Source: Tricholoma matsutake | Taxonomy: Eukaryota; Basidiomycota; Agaricomycetes; Agaricales; Tricholomataceae | NCBI GenBank assembly: GCA_026075535.2 | Contig: AP026549.1 | Location: 2,790,001 to 2,854,000 of the forward strand | DNA: 64,000 nucleotides | Direction of reading: 5' to 3' | In this document: positions 54,700 through 64,000 of the stretch, one piece after another | Position numbering within the stretch: position 1 is the first letter of the stretch | Layout: each line of letters starts with the position of its first letter | The notes under the pieces: generated by a model | Database searches by the model: none | Told to the model about the DNA's origin: nothing | What the model saw: the letters and a program-made list of their open reading frames with translations, nothing else | Position numbers and translations under genes: made by a program

Positions 54700-54970
54700 C
54701 CCCCGTAACCAAGTCACTTAGTCGAGCCATCCCTGTGTACAATGTTGACAGCACCCAGAATGAAACAGGTAGCATTTCAGAAGTTGTTGAAGTCATTTTA
54801 CAGTATTGAGACCACTCCCAAAAGGCCACATTCACTATCATTGGTCTTGGGAAATAGGACATCATCCTGGGACTCTCCTGGCTCTGAGAGCACAATGCCA
54901 AAGTAGACTGGGGCTCAGGTGAGGTGACTGTTGTATCTTTTCGTGTTCCATGTCTTCCTCAAACTTCCCA
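54700..54970 (+). pseudogene. Gypsy protease to RT-linker fragment
   Basis: Across one frame with stops: LSRAIPVYNVDSTQNETGSI, then SEVVEVILQY, stop, DHSQKATFTIIGLGK, stop, DIILGLSWL, stop, EHNAKVDWGSGEV. This matches the region after the protease in Gypsy A/B. One stop is at WL-EHN, where Gypsy B also has TGA. Confidence 0.7.
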
Positions 54971-55359
54971 AAAACAATTTTTTGAACCACGAAGAAAAAT
55001 CTCGCTTGTTCTGAACTTGCAAGCGTCCGCGCAAGAGGTCGTTCCTCTTTATGGGATACCGGTATCGAGCAGAACGTTCCACATGGAGCATACTTAGTGC
55101 TATGGCATTTCAGAGCTGGACATCTCGAACGCTGATATCGGAATGCATTATAAGAGTGCAGACCTCTTATGAGTAATGTGCAGAACTACCATGTAAAGAC
55201 AGAATTACTGGAATGTGTAGATGGCCTGTGATACTGACTGCTGTCCTTCGAGCGACTCCCACCCCAAATACTCACATCGTATTTGAAGACGAATATTTTT
55301 CATATATAGGGCAAAGGTCCTTCCATGCCTCTGAGCTTTATGTTAATTGACGTCACTCA
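54971..55359. other. noncoding, downstream flank of the laccase
   Basis: No gene recognised. Confidence 0.4.
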
Positions 55360-57344
55360 TTACTGGTCAATACTCATACCGGGGACAGGATTCCGCGGAG
55401 TATCAGGGATATCCTCCGCAAAGACGATGGCTAGACCCCTGTCATATGACAAGTTTGTTAAAGTGGATGGAGCAGATGTGGACACGTACATTTTCAAGTG
55501 CCAGTCGATATGGCTGAAGAAAACAAGGAACGTTCCTCAACACTGTGCAAAACAGAACGATATACAACCCACCAGTGCAAGAACCATGGTCCTTCGTTAT
55601 CCGTCACAAACCGAATAGTTGTATTGTCCCTTTGTAGGCCCGTACTAACCGTGTCTCGACGAACGGGGTTGATGAAATTATACGAGTCACTACCTGCGCT
55701 TTGAATAACGGAGAATGCATGCTTCGAGAGAAAGTAAGCATCAAAAACACATGAGATTGTGATGACATACACCGTGTAGATGGAAAGGATGCTAGGAGAA
55801 CCATAGTATCAGTGATCCGTCCAAAATGATACCGAATGTCGAGTACTCACAGGTCCACCATCGTTCAGACCAGCGCCTGGTATGGTGACCTCGATGACCT
55901 TGTTAGAAGGCAATGAATACACGCTTCCCCGAGGCAGGAGGTCTTGCGCAGCCCGAGCGCCACTAAGAATTTGCAGAAGGACAGGGACGGTAGGCGGCAA
56001 AAAAGTTGCACCATTCATCGTAAACAGGAACGTGGAACGGTTGAAGGCATACCCGAGATAGAGGACGACATCAGCCCCACCAACGAACGGCTTACCAGGT
56101 GCCATAGGGGAGTACAACGCATGTAGATCAGTCTCCTTCAAAGGAGAAGCACTCCTTGGCAACGTCGTAGGATCGGTCGGTGGAGCATCCACATACCGAA
56201 AGATAGCGGAGTTGAGACCACCAGCGAAACCAGCATAGCCACGATTAGGGACCGCTCGGATCCAGTAGTTGTTGACTTGTTGATTGGCGTGAACGATGAT
56301 GGAATACCGTTGACCTGGGTATATCCGTATCGAATCGACGGTATGCGGGAGGATGTACTCGCCATCAGCCTCGATCACGGTCATCGTGTGGTTATCGATT
56401 GAGAAAGTAAAGTCTGAATCGCATGTCATGGCAATGAGGCGGAAACGGTATCGTTTACCCCTCTGGACGGTGATGACCGATAAGGGGATGGCTGGACCAT
56501 TTTGATAGCGACCTTTTCCATTAATCAAGGTGGCAACCTGAGCCGGAGGAATTTGTAATGGCGGCAAGGCGGCTATAGAAGAAGTGTGAATCCTGAACGA
56601 AGGGACTGAGTGGTAGACGGCGGACGTAACAGGAAGCACCCACCAGTCCGCAAGCGTTATTATTGTAGATTCTGAATAATAAATCAGCCCACGAGCCGTA
56701 TACATATCGATGTACGTACCGTCATCAACGTCGTAGAGACTCCTATGAGGGTCATCTGGGTCATCCAGAATAAATGCTCCACGAAGGCCATCACAGTATT
56801 GTGTAGCTGACGAGCACATGAGGGGACGTTCAAACGCACACGAGAGACGACGTACAAAGATGAGAATGGTACCAGAATGTGCCGGCCTGCTGACCAACAT
56901 TGAAGTTATACTGAAATGAATCCCCTGGCGTGATAGGACATTGCGTGACGAAGGCAGTCCCATCAGCCCAGTTCGTCCGGTTCTGGAAGATGCCATGCCA
57001 ATGCTTGGGAAAGATGTAAATTAGCCCAAGCGAACATGGATGCACGCAAAAACATACGACGCTCGTACTTGTCTCCATCGTATTGTCCGTCAAATTGTTG
57101 ACGACGTTAAGTTGAAACTTATCGCCTTTTTTGGCGCGAATGACTGGTCCAGGAAATGTTCCGCCTGCCACGACAGTACTACAAGGGAAAGATGAGGGAG
57201 TGTTATACCCATCCTATGTGTAACGTACGATCGAGAGTATCCGTCTGGACTGAGTTGTGCATTCGATATTCTTAACTTTGAGGTTGGCCCAATGGTAACA
57301 GCATTGATGAAGGGTATAACAGAAAGAGCGAGGATAGTAAACAT
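55360..57344 (-). CDS. laccase (multicopper oxidase), complete, ten exons
   Basis: Secreted blue copper oxidase that oxidises phenols while reducing oxygen to water. Exons (minus): 57344-57229, 57178-57058, 57003-56856, 56806-56720, 56671-56644, 56592-55851, 55791-55771, 55721-55573, 55513-55490 and 55438-55360. They sum to 1,515 bp, giving 504 residues plus TAA, normal for the family. All introns are 48-85 bp GT..AG types; those at 56672-56719 and 56593-56643 are stop-free, so they are removed by homology. Signal peptide [15 protein letters not shown]. Copper sites are all present: HWHGIFQ (L1), WYHSHL (L2), HPFHLHGHAF (L3) and [12 protein letters not shown] (L4). L1, L3 and L4 form only after splicing. 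The axial position 10 after Cys is Leu. It looks functional, unlike its neighbours. Confidence 0.95.
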
Positions 57345-57392
57345 GGCAGGAGACTGCAGCAAAGGACGAGGATGATGTGGAGGGGAGCCCCA

Positions 57393-57399
57393 GCTTTAT
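57393..57399 (-). promoter_or_regulatory. TATA box of the laccase gene
   Basis: Minus strand TATAAAG, about 49 bp upstream of the ATG. Confidence 0.6.
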
Positions 57400-57988
57400 A
57401 TTCGAGCGAGGGCAGCCGGATAACTGAAAAGAATACATACATTGCCCATTTCTGCACGGCATCTTGATTTTATTCGGCTCCACCACGTACTTGTGGTCGA
57501 TTTGTGTAGTAAAATCCAATGGATCGACCGTTGGCTCTAAGGTGACTCCTTGACATCGGATGCTGATCGAAGAGTGGCTGACTATGTCCCTGATGCAAAT
57601 GCAAACAATAAGATAGACAGATATGTGCGCAACTCCAAACTTGAAGGACTTGGACTAATCATCAAGTATAGAACGAAGCCATTACCGCATAAATGGAGCT
57701 TCCAAAAGATGGCCATCACTATACATATATTCAGGCTTTTGACGCAAGATTTTGTTGAAAGCGTCGCATGATGCATGAAGTCAAGTCGAGCATACATATT
57801 CAACTGCCAAGGAAAGACGCCTCGATGATCTAAGCTCCGACAACACCGCGCCGTCAACTGATGGTTACATATCGTAATACAGAGCAGTCAGCTGGGCGCT
57901 CGGATAAGAAGGAACTTGAACGCTCTTGAACGGTATAGGAACGGTTGAACAACTGAGTAGGAAAAGATTGGTGAAGTGAAAATGCTTC
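57400..57988. other. upstream region of the laccase
   Basis: No gene supported. This is the likely promoter region; no clear regulatory motif array was seen. Confidence 0.4.
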
Positions 57989-58288
57989 ATGACTGTACAT
58001 TCGTGGTTTCACCGTCCCGTCCCTGCCCGTCCCGCAGACCGATTCCATGTTCTTCGTACAGTAACAGTACTAGCAAGCCTCAAGGGGATTTCGTTCGTAG
58101 ATCAGTGTGTCGAGGAGGAACTTAATTTGAATGTTGAAGCGGGCAGCTACCCGGGCCTTCCACGGCAGCTCAATGTTTGTAAACTTGAAGAGATGAATGA
58201 AAAAAATCGGCCGCCGCTGATCATCGTCGATCGATCAAACTCCGATGACCGTGTCGACGACGATGGACCCATTATTGCATTCGACTAG
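57989..58288 (+). CDS. possible small hypothetical protein
   Basis: 99 codons from ATG 57989 (MTVHSWFHRPVPARPADRFH) to TAG. The C-terminus is Asp-rich (DRSNSDDRVDDDGPIIAFD). Its codons look less random than nearby frames, but there is no recognised domain. It could be chance. Confidence 0.25.
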   Translation: MTVHSWFHRPVPARPADRFHVLRTVTVLASLKGISFVDQCVEEELNLNVEAGSYPGLPRQLNVCKLEEMNEKNRPPLIIVDRSNSDDRVDDDGPIIAFD

Positions 58289-58851
58289 CAGTCCAGCTCA
58301 AAAGGGATACAACAACCACTAGTATTACCAAATATCCTTGTATTCCATCATGTTTAATTTATATATACCAACACCCGTACGTTCAAAAGACAAAAACATA
58401 CATATCAACTAAGATCGCCGGTTAGATAGAGTGTATATGTAACATAGAAAATTCCTTCTATATCCATGGAAAAAGATTGCAGATACGCTCTAGTGCACGA
58501 ATTGCTTCTTGATTGCGTAAGTACAAAACCTCTTACTTATGTAAGATAGTCCGAGTCTGCGAAGCGGAATTTGGAGGTCACCGCGAGAATTCAATAGATC
58601 ATGATGAGCACGACAAAACCTGCTTACTTGCGTAAGAGTGATCATCCATAAAGCATATGACTGTGAGTGATGGATGCAAATGGGTTTGGGACTTGTTTTC
58701 TCGTTACTTATTCTGCTAATACTGACTCCCGGGCCGAGTCATGCAGCGATCACAGGACATGGCTTCTATTACTAAAAGTTACTCCTTGATCCTTGACAGA
58801 AATCCCGAAGGGGGTATATACTACCCAGTAAGTGTATCCTTGACCTTTTGT
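58289..58851. other. noncoding stretch
   Basis: Nothing recognised. Confidence 0.4.
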
Positions 58852-59071
58852 ACAGCTATTTGCAGAATGATAGGCCCTTTGGCAAAACGCTTGTTTATAC
58901 GCCGTATTTGGTCCCATCAATGATGTTAGCCAAATGCCGATGTGCCGATAAACATTGACCAGCCCTTGCTCGCTACCGGCACACCCATGGCACATCACAT
59001 CACTGATGGAACAAACAAAAAGACATAAACAAGCCGTTTTCGAAAGGGCCTATCGTTCTGCAAATGGCTGT
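58852..59071. mobile_element. 220-bp foldback (MITE-like) element
   Basis: ACAGCTATTTGCAGAATGAT at the left pairs with the right end (ACAGCCATTTGCAGAACGAT on the minus strand). Pairing continues through AGGCCCTTT and CTTGTTTAT to CCCATCAATGATG versus CATCACTGATGG. Confidence 0.75.
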
Positions 59072-59239
59072 AAGATCACCGATTGCTTACAGGATGATAG
59101 GTACTTGACCTCTTTTTGTGATAACTTTGTCCTTGGTGTCTCAAGCAATCCGACCCGCTGAAAAACAGATCACATGATTTTTCTCATCACATGTACAGAT
59201 CAAACAAGCCATCCACTGTCTCTTAAACCACAATCCTCT

Positions 59240-59800
59240 ATGACATTGTGGGGGACAACAGGACAATGACAGCATTAACAGCATTCCCTGCCGCTGCTGC
59301 GAGCAACTTGCTCACAGGGTAGATGGGGATGTGAGGACAGAAAACAACAACAAACTGAGGACAGGGATGGGATGACAAGGTATCAGCACCACCATACCCA
59401 ACTGCCACCACAGCTGCTTGCAGGGTGGACATGGGGAGCAACAAGGACAGAGATGGGAGCAGGCAAAACAACAACGGCATGGCAATGACAGCGACAATGG
59501 AGTGGGACAGTGAGGGGGACAGCGACAATGACAATGATGGGACACCAAGACAGACAGAGCAACAACTGGGTGATGAAGTGGGACAACAATGAGGGGACAG
59601 TGACAACAACAATAGCACCAGGGACAACAGCAGCTGCATCATGACCCCCTCCCACATTTTGCATGGGGACAGGGTTTTTTCTTTTTCATTTCTCGGTTTT
59701 AATCAATATTGTTGTCTGCCCCCCTCACATTTGTGTGAGGATGGATTAGTTTTTCAATGTATATAGTTGTATAGTACCCTCCCTCACAAGTAAATTAATG
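59240..59800. repeat. relic of hairpin-rich composite retroposon core
   Basis: Low-complexity GACAACA-rich text with TGCGAGCAACTTGCTCACAG and CTGCTTGCAGGGTGG modules, then CCCCCTCACATTTGTGTGAGG. These are the same module types as in 9399-11639 and 61545-63452. No complete ends. Confidence 0.55.
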
Positions 59801-60787
59801 ACCATGCCGCACATCTTAGAATGTTCAAACATGAGCCTCTATTGAATATATATGTACAAGGGATCAGAACTGAAGATCTCTCCATGTGATGAGAAAATCA
59901 TATGATCTGTTTTTTAGTGGGTCAGATTGCAGGTGTTGTCCTTGGTTCTGATCTTTGCACAGTGGAATATCTGAAGGGAAGTCTTAAGTCTGTGGGCATC
60001 AGCGGTGTGACAATGGTCATGGAAATGCAAGTGCACCCTGCACGTTATCAATTTGCACACTCACCGTTAAGTTGCCAAATGAACGGTTGCAGTCAATTTA
60101 CATTTTAACTTTTACTTTCCAACCTGCTGCCATTTCATTTCCCCAAACTCACGGAAGATGTTTTGAGAATACTGTAAAGATTGGAGCATCGTTGGGTCTC
60201 CAGATTGTTGCTTGTAGTGAATGTGACGGTATATGTGCTTGGAACCCCTCCCAGCCTCCAGGCAAATTTACCCCTGACTACGTAGAATAGTTATACTGCT
60301 AATGGGCTTGGAGGACATAACAGAGTGCTTGTGGTCAATCTCTGCAATTTCAAGGTCATCACAGTAAATCCCTCAGGCTCAAATGGCACTGCCATAATTT
60401 AGAGTGGGCAATTGACTGGGGGATATTGTGTTGGCGTTGAATGACACTGGACATCAGGAAAAACCTCATTTGCTAATTGGAAACAATTTCATCAGCAAAC
60501 TCTGGGCCAGCTCAGTAGCACTATGTAGCACTACATAGTGCCATAGTGTCATAGCATGGTTCTTTAGCTTTTTAGTGCAACATAGCATGCCCTGAACTCT
60601 ACATCACACTCCATAGTAGGGTAGTCTAACCATTTATGGAAGTTATCCAGATCCTTAGTACCTTGCCAGCTTATATGATAGATGTCTTGAGTAGTAAAGC
60701 AGAAAACCAATTATATTATGAAGAACTACAACTACATACTAGCTACAAATTTTACTGTACAGCAAGAATACTAATTAAACTGACTAC
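59801..60787. other. noncoding stretch with short palindromic words
   Basis: No gene supported. 60519-60560 contains CACTATGTAGCACTACATAGTG, a small palindrome-like cluster. Related AGCATGG/CATAGTG words follow. Confidence 0.4.
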
Positions 60788-60867
60788 GGGCAGGTATAAC
60801 TAACTATGGGCAGGTATAACTAACTATGGGCAGGTATAACTAACTATGGGCAGGTATAACTAACAAT
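60788..60867 (+). repeat. four tandem 20-bp units
   Basis: GGGCAGGTATAACTAACTAT, three identical copies and a fourth with one change. Confidence 0.95.
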
Positions 60868-61532
60868 GGTCAAAAACAGTCCACCACTGGTATTGCTGAT
60901 GAGCGGCGAGTGACTTGTTGGGGAGAAGGTGGTTCAGGTGCTGCATGGTGGAGGTGGTGGTTGTTGCTGGGGCTTCTGGGTCATCATGTTGTCTGCATTC
61001 TCCCAGTCATTCAGTCCCGGTCAACATAGCTGGATAGCAGCACCTGCGATCCACCCAGTGAGCAGTTGCTTACAGGCGTGGGGCAGGTGCTGTGTTGTCC
61101 ATCGTGGTTGGGGGGTGAAGCTGTTCTTCATCATTGTGGGGCCCTGGGGTGGATAGAGCCTGTTTTATGGGGAGTTTGGGGGTGTGATGTGGCATGTTTA
61201 CAGGTGTGTGTAGGTACTTACCTGGCGGGTACCCTGCTCTGCAGGCCTCCATGCTCCCCTCTGCAGCCTCATATCCCATTTGAATGGGGAGGAGGTGGGC
61301 TAGTGCAGTGTGCATGGTCATGGTGCATTGCAGCTGTGTCTGTCGATACTAGTAGTTTAGATCCCAAAAATGAAGAAGAAAAAAAAAACTCTTATTTAGT
61401 TCATAAAAACAACAAACAAATGAAGAAGAAAAAACATGCCCGCATTGCATCCGAAATGGCTCAGTTGGAGCCAGTGGCAGTCCTTGCTGTTGTGGAAGTG
61501 GGTGTGGAAGTGGTGGTGGTAGAGGTGTGAGG
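60868..61532. repeat. G-rich hairpin-module relic
   Basis: Contains a GAGCAGTTGCTTACAGGCGT module near 61058 and CCCATTTGAATGGGGAGGAG near 61275, matching 10590-10610. Probably a truncated copy of the composite retroposon core. The next composite retroposon inserted into it. Confidence 0.6.
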
Positions 61533-61749
61533 GAGGGAGGGCAGTACTTTACACTCCCCCCCCCAGTCCGAGCAGACTCCACTCAGACACACTCGGACAC
61601 TCGGACTGTCCAAGGACTGCACTTGGACTTTGCTCGGACAACATCAATTGTGCATTTATTTACACCTTTTAAAGTACTGTCCAAGTAAAGTCCGAGTTCC
61701 AGTCTTAGAGAAAGTCTTATAAGTATCACAAAATGATGTGTGCACAGCA

Positions 61750-61822
61750 GGAATTGAACCAACAGCCTTCTGGACTAGCAATCACATGATGACAAAACAT
61801 GCACACTCTACCACTTAAGCCA
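61750..61822 (-). ncRNA. tRNA-derived (SINE-like) Pol III promoter unit, left
   Basis: Minus strand A box TGGCTTAAGTGG (61822-61811) and B box GGTTCAATTCC (61760-61750), spaced as in a tRNA. It points to the left end. Confidence 0.7.
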
Positions 61823-63180
61823 AGTACTCATTTAAAGTTACATACATTATATCTATTTATTACTGAAATCTAATTTTTATATATATCATGAATAGATTAT
61901 TAAATTGACCCCCTCACATCTGTGCGAGGGGTAATTAATATGGGTAATTAATATGTATAATACTAAGCCCTCCCCTCTTAAGCTTGAGGGGAGGGGGCCG
62001 TAACTATCAATTATAAAAATACCCACCACGAGCAGTTGCTCATGGCGGTGTTCATCTCTCCCTGGGTCATCCCCTGGCCATCTCGCTCTCCTGTTCCCAT
62101 TCTTCTCCCCCCCAAACCACCCCACAATCAGATGCTCGTAGGTGTGGGGTGGGTGTCATCGTGGGTGTCCCCACTCTTGTTGTCATCTCCCTTCCCTCTT
62201 GTCTCCCTTCCCTCTTGTCTCCTTCCCCCTCGTCTCTTCCCCCTCACCTTCCACCCTGCAAGCTGGGGCTTGCAGCAGTGGTGGTGGTGGTGTCGTCATC
62301 ATCGTCATCGCCAGTAGTAGTTTGTACCTATAAAAAGTTAGTTAGGATCGAAAAATGAAATGAGAAAAGTAAAAAAAACTTACCTAGGACCCAAGAGACG
62401 TTGATGTCTCTTGGGTCTCCCCTAATCATCGTCGTTCTACCTGTCGTCCACCCTACGAGCAGTGGCTCGTAGGGCTGGGGCAGGTGCTGTCATCATTCCC
62501 TGCCATTGTCGTCATTCCACCCACCATCCACCCCACAAGCAGTTGCTCGTGAGGCTGGAGGTGGGTGGTGTGTCCTGCATGGTGGGCGTGAGTAGCCGTT
62601 CTTGTCATTTCAAAGTTGCACCCATTCCCACCCCGCAAGCAGCTTCTCGTGGCAGTGGTTCTGAGTGCTTGTCATCATTGTTGTCAGCAGTACTAGATAA
62701 TACCTAAAAAAGTTCATTAGTAACAAAAACAAGAAAAAACATTCCATCTCCCAGTCCCAGTTGTCTCCAGTTGCCTCATTGCATTGTCGTTCCATTTGGC
62801 CAAGCCATTTTGCAGTTGTACCTGTTCCCACCCCGCAAGCAGTTGCTTGCGGCGGTGGTTCTGGGTCCTATGGTGGTGGCTGTGTCAGCCATTGTCGTGG
62901 TTTTGAGGCTGCAGCATTATTATAACATAGATAAAACCTATCATTAAGGAAATTTCAGTTAGTTAAACAAAACAACAAATATCATGTAAAAAAACACTTA
63001 CAAGTGAGCCCAAATGACAATGCCATCATTTGGGCTCGTTCCCTTTGTTGGTTATTGGGGTAGGAGGTAAGGAGGAGGCGGCACCGTTGCCAGCGTTGTT
63101 GATGATGTGGCTGTGTTGATTTGTCATCACAGCTGGGGCGGTACATAGAGAGATATAACTACTTATCTGTAATGATGCTT

Positions 63181-63244
63181 TAGTCTAACTGTTATATCGC
63201 TGACTTAATTGTACTTTATCATGTGACTACAAGGGTTCAATCCC
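63181..63244 (+). ncRNA. tRNA-derived (SINE-like) Pol III promoter unit, right
   Basis: A box TAGTCTAACTG (63181-63191) and B box GGGTTCAATCCC (63233-63244), the latter a near-perfect T-loop. It points to the right end. Confidence 0.7.
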
Positions 63245-63464
63245 TGTGGTAGCCACTGATTTTTCAGTCAATTATATAAGCAACTCAGATGGTCCTAGGA
63301 CTCAGCTCAGACTCAGCTCGGACTGGACATTTAGTTTGGCAGGACTTTCAGCCAAAACAAAGTCCGAGCAAAGTCCGAGCAAAGTCCTCAGACTGTCCGA
63401 GTGTCCAAGTGGAGTCCACTCAGATTGGGGGGGGGGGGAGTGTAAAGACCTCGAGGGAGGGCAG

Positions 63465-64000
63465 CAGCAGCATTGATGGTGAAGGGGAAAGAATGAGCAG
63501 ACCATGAAAATTGAGCCTGAGATTTTTCAACATGACCACATGAAATGAGTTAAGGGCAGGGTTATCCAACTTGAACAAACATTGAACTTTTGAAGTGTAA
63601 AATTTGAAGCCCATGCCGAAATGCTGCTGGATGGTTCCTAGATTCCTAAAAAAAAAAATTGGGGAAAAAAACTATCCAGCACTATAATGTTCTACATTGT
63701 ATGTAGCCCATCTTGAGCCCATCTAAGCTATGGCACTATGAGATACTATGGGCTTGGCATAATTGCTACTGTTTGCTATGAGCTTGGCATATTTGTTACA
63801 GTTTATTATGGGAAAAATCAGGGTTTGCTGATGCCCCCCAAATTATCTGGAACTTTGTTCACTTAGCTGTTTTTTCTTTCAATAAGTCAGATAAACAATG
63901 TTCCAGCCTGTAAGTCAGATTTCTGGAATTAAACTGGTTCAGAAATACTTCGGTAGAATTAACAACAATTAGTGACTTTTGCCAGTAATGTGGTACCCAT
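63465..64000. other. noncoding stretch
   Basis: No gene seen. Contains (T/A)TGAGCTTGGCAT(A)ATT-like repeated words at about 63750 and 63778. Confidence 0.4.

Larger units (their letters stand above)
61545..63452. mobile_element. composite noncoding retroposon 2 with inverted ends
   Basis: Flanked by the 12-bp direct duplication GAGGGAGGGCAG (61533-61544 and 63453-63464). Ends are inverted: CTTTACACTCCCCCCC at the left and its complement GGGGGGGAGTGTAAAG at the right. GACTCGGAC-type words (GTCCGAG, ACTCGGAC) fill both ends in inverted order. Outward-pointing tRNA-like units lie about 280 bp inside each end. The core has hairpin modules (62030, 62445, 62530, 62640, 62830) and covarying-arm hairpins (about 62390-62420 and 63005-63035). 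No coding frame. It has the same architecture as 9399-11639 but very diverged sequence. Confidence 0.7.

Noticed and set aside
59312..59664. Minus-strand Leu/Ser/Cys-rich frames resembling membrane proteins
   Set aside because: They are translations of GACAACA-type simple repeats and hairpin modules.
61070..61582. Apparent coding frames (for example a Val/Glu-rich 154-codon frame)
   Set aside because: They cross from G-rich repeats into the end of composite retroposon 2; composition only, no domain.

Overview
This is a eukaryotic (fungal) window, most likely from an Agaricomycete basidiomycete. The basis is short (about 45-55 bp) GT..AG introns, a basidiomycete-type laccase, a STAND (NB-ARC-TPR) gene, a CxC2-KDZ transposase and chromodomain Gypsy elements. 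Some features (the TPR and WD40 repeat style) resemble ectomycorrhizal lineages, but the sequence does not fix the species. I found one clearly intact host gene, a laccase at 55.36-57.34 kb on the minus strand. Almost everything else is nested mobile DNA or broken genes.

Layout. 0-3.4 kb: a covarying hairpin array, a DIRS-like relic (RNase H plus tyrosine recombinase) and small repeats. 3.38-18.24 kb: Gypsy A (minus), with 239-bp LTRs, a polypurine tract and a self-priming type primer site. It is broken by a 5'-truncated LINE (6.90-14.05 kb) and a hAT-type MITE (14.53-16.02 kb). The LINE is itself split by an old LTR, and that LTR holds a 2.2-kb composite retroposon and a foldback element. 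18.3-23.6 kb: LTR debris, a Tc1/mariner fragment, a degenerate transposase-like gene (minus) and a third hAT-type MITE. 23.69-52.75 kb: an NB-ARC-TPR gene cut in two by a 26,121-bp TIR element (24,494-50,614) with a 7-bp target duplication.

The 26-kb element carries a CxC2-KDZ transposase and several unknown multi-exon cargo genes. It also contains a solo LTR, a complete 6.0-kb Gypsy element (Gypsy B, TSD AGTGG, inserted inside the transposase), a hAT-type MITE and a 2.8-3.0 kb near-perfect inverted duplication. 54-64 kb: LTR and MITE debris, the laccase, another foldback, and a second composite retroposon (61.5-63.5 kb).

Three themes stand out. (1) Two composite noncoding retroposons have outward-pointing tRNA-like promoters at both ends, 12-14 bp target duplications, and a core of covarying hairpins that is also found inside a hAT-type MITE. 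(2) All seven premature stops in Gypsy B are TGA, and all four of its LTR-LTR substitutions are CpG transitions, which points to CpG deamination. (3) Both Gypsy elements show a 10-11 nt complement between the LTR and the primer site, as expected for Tf1/sushi-type self-priming. All statements come from reading the sequence; no database search was possible.
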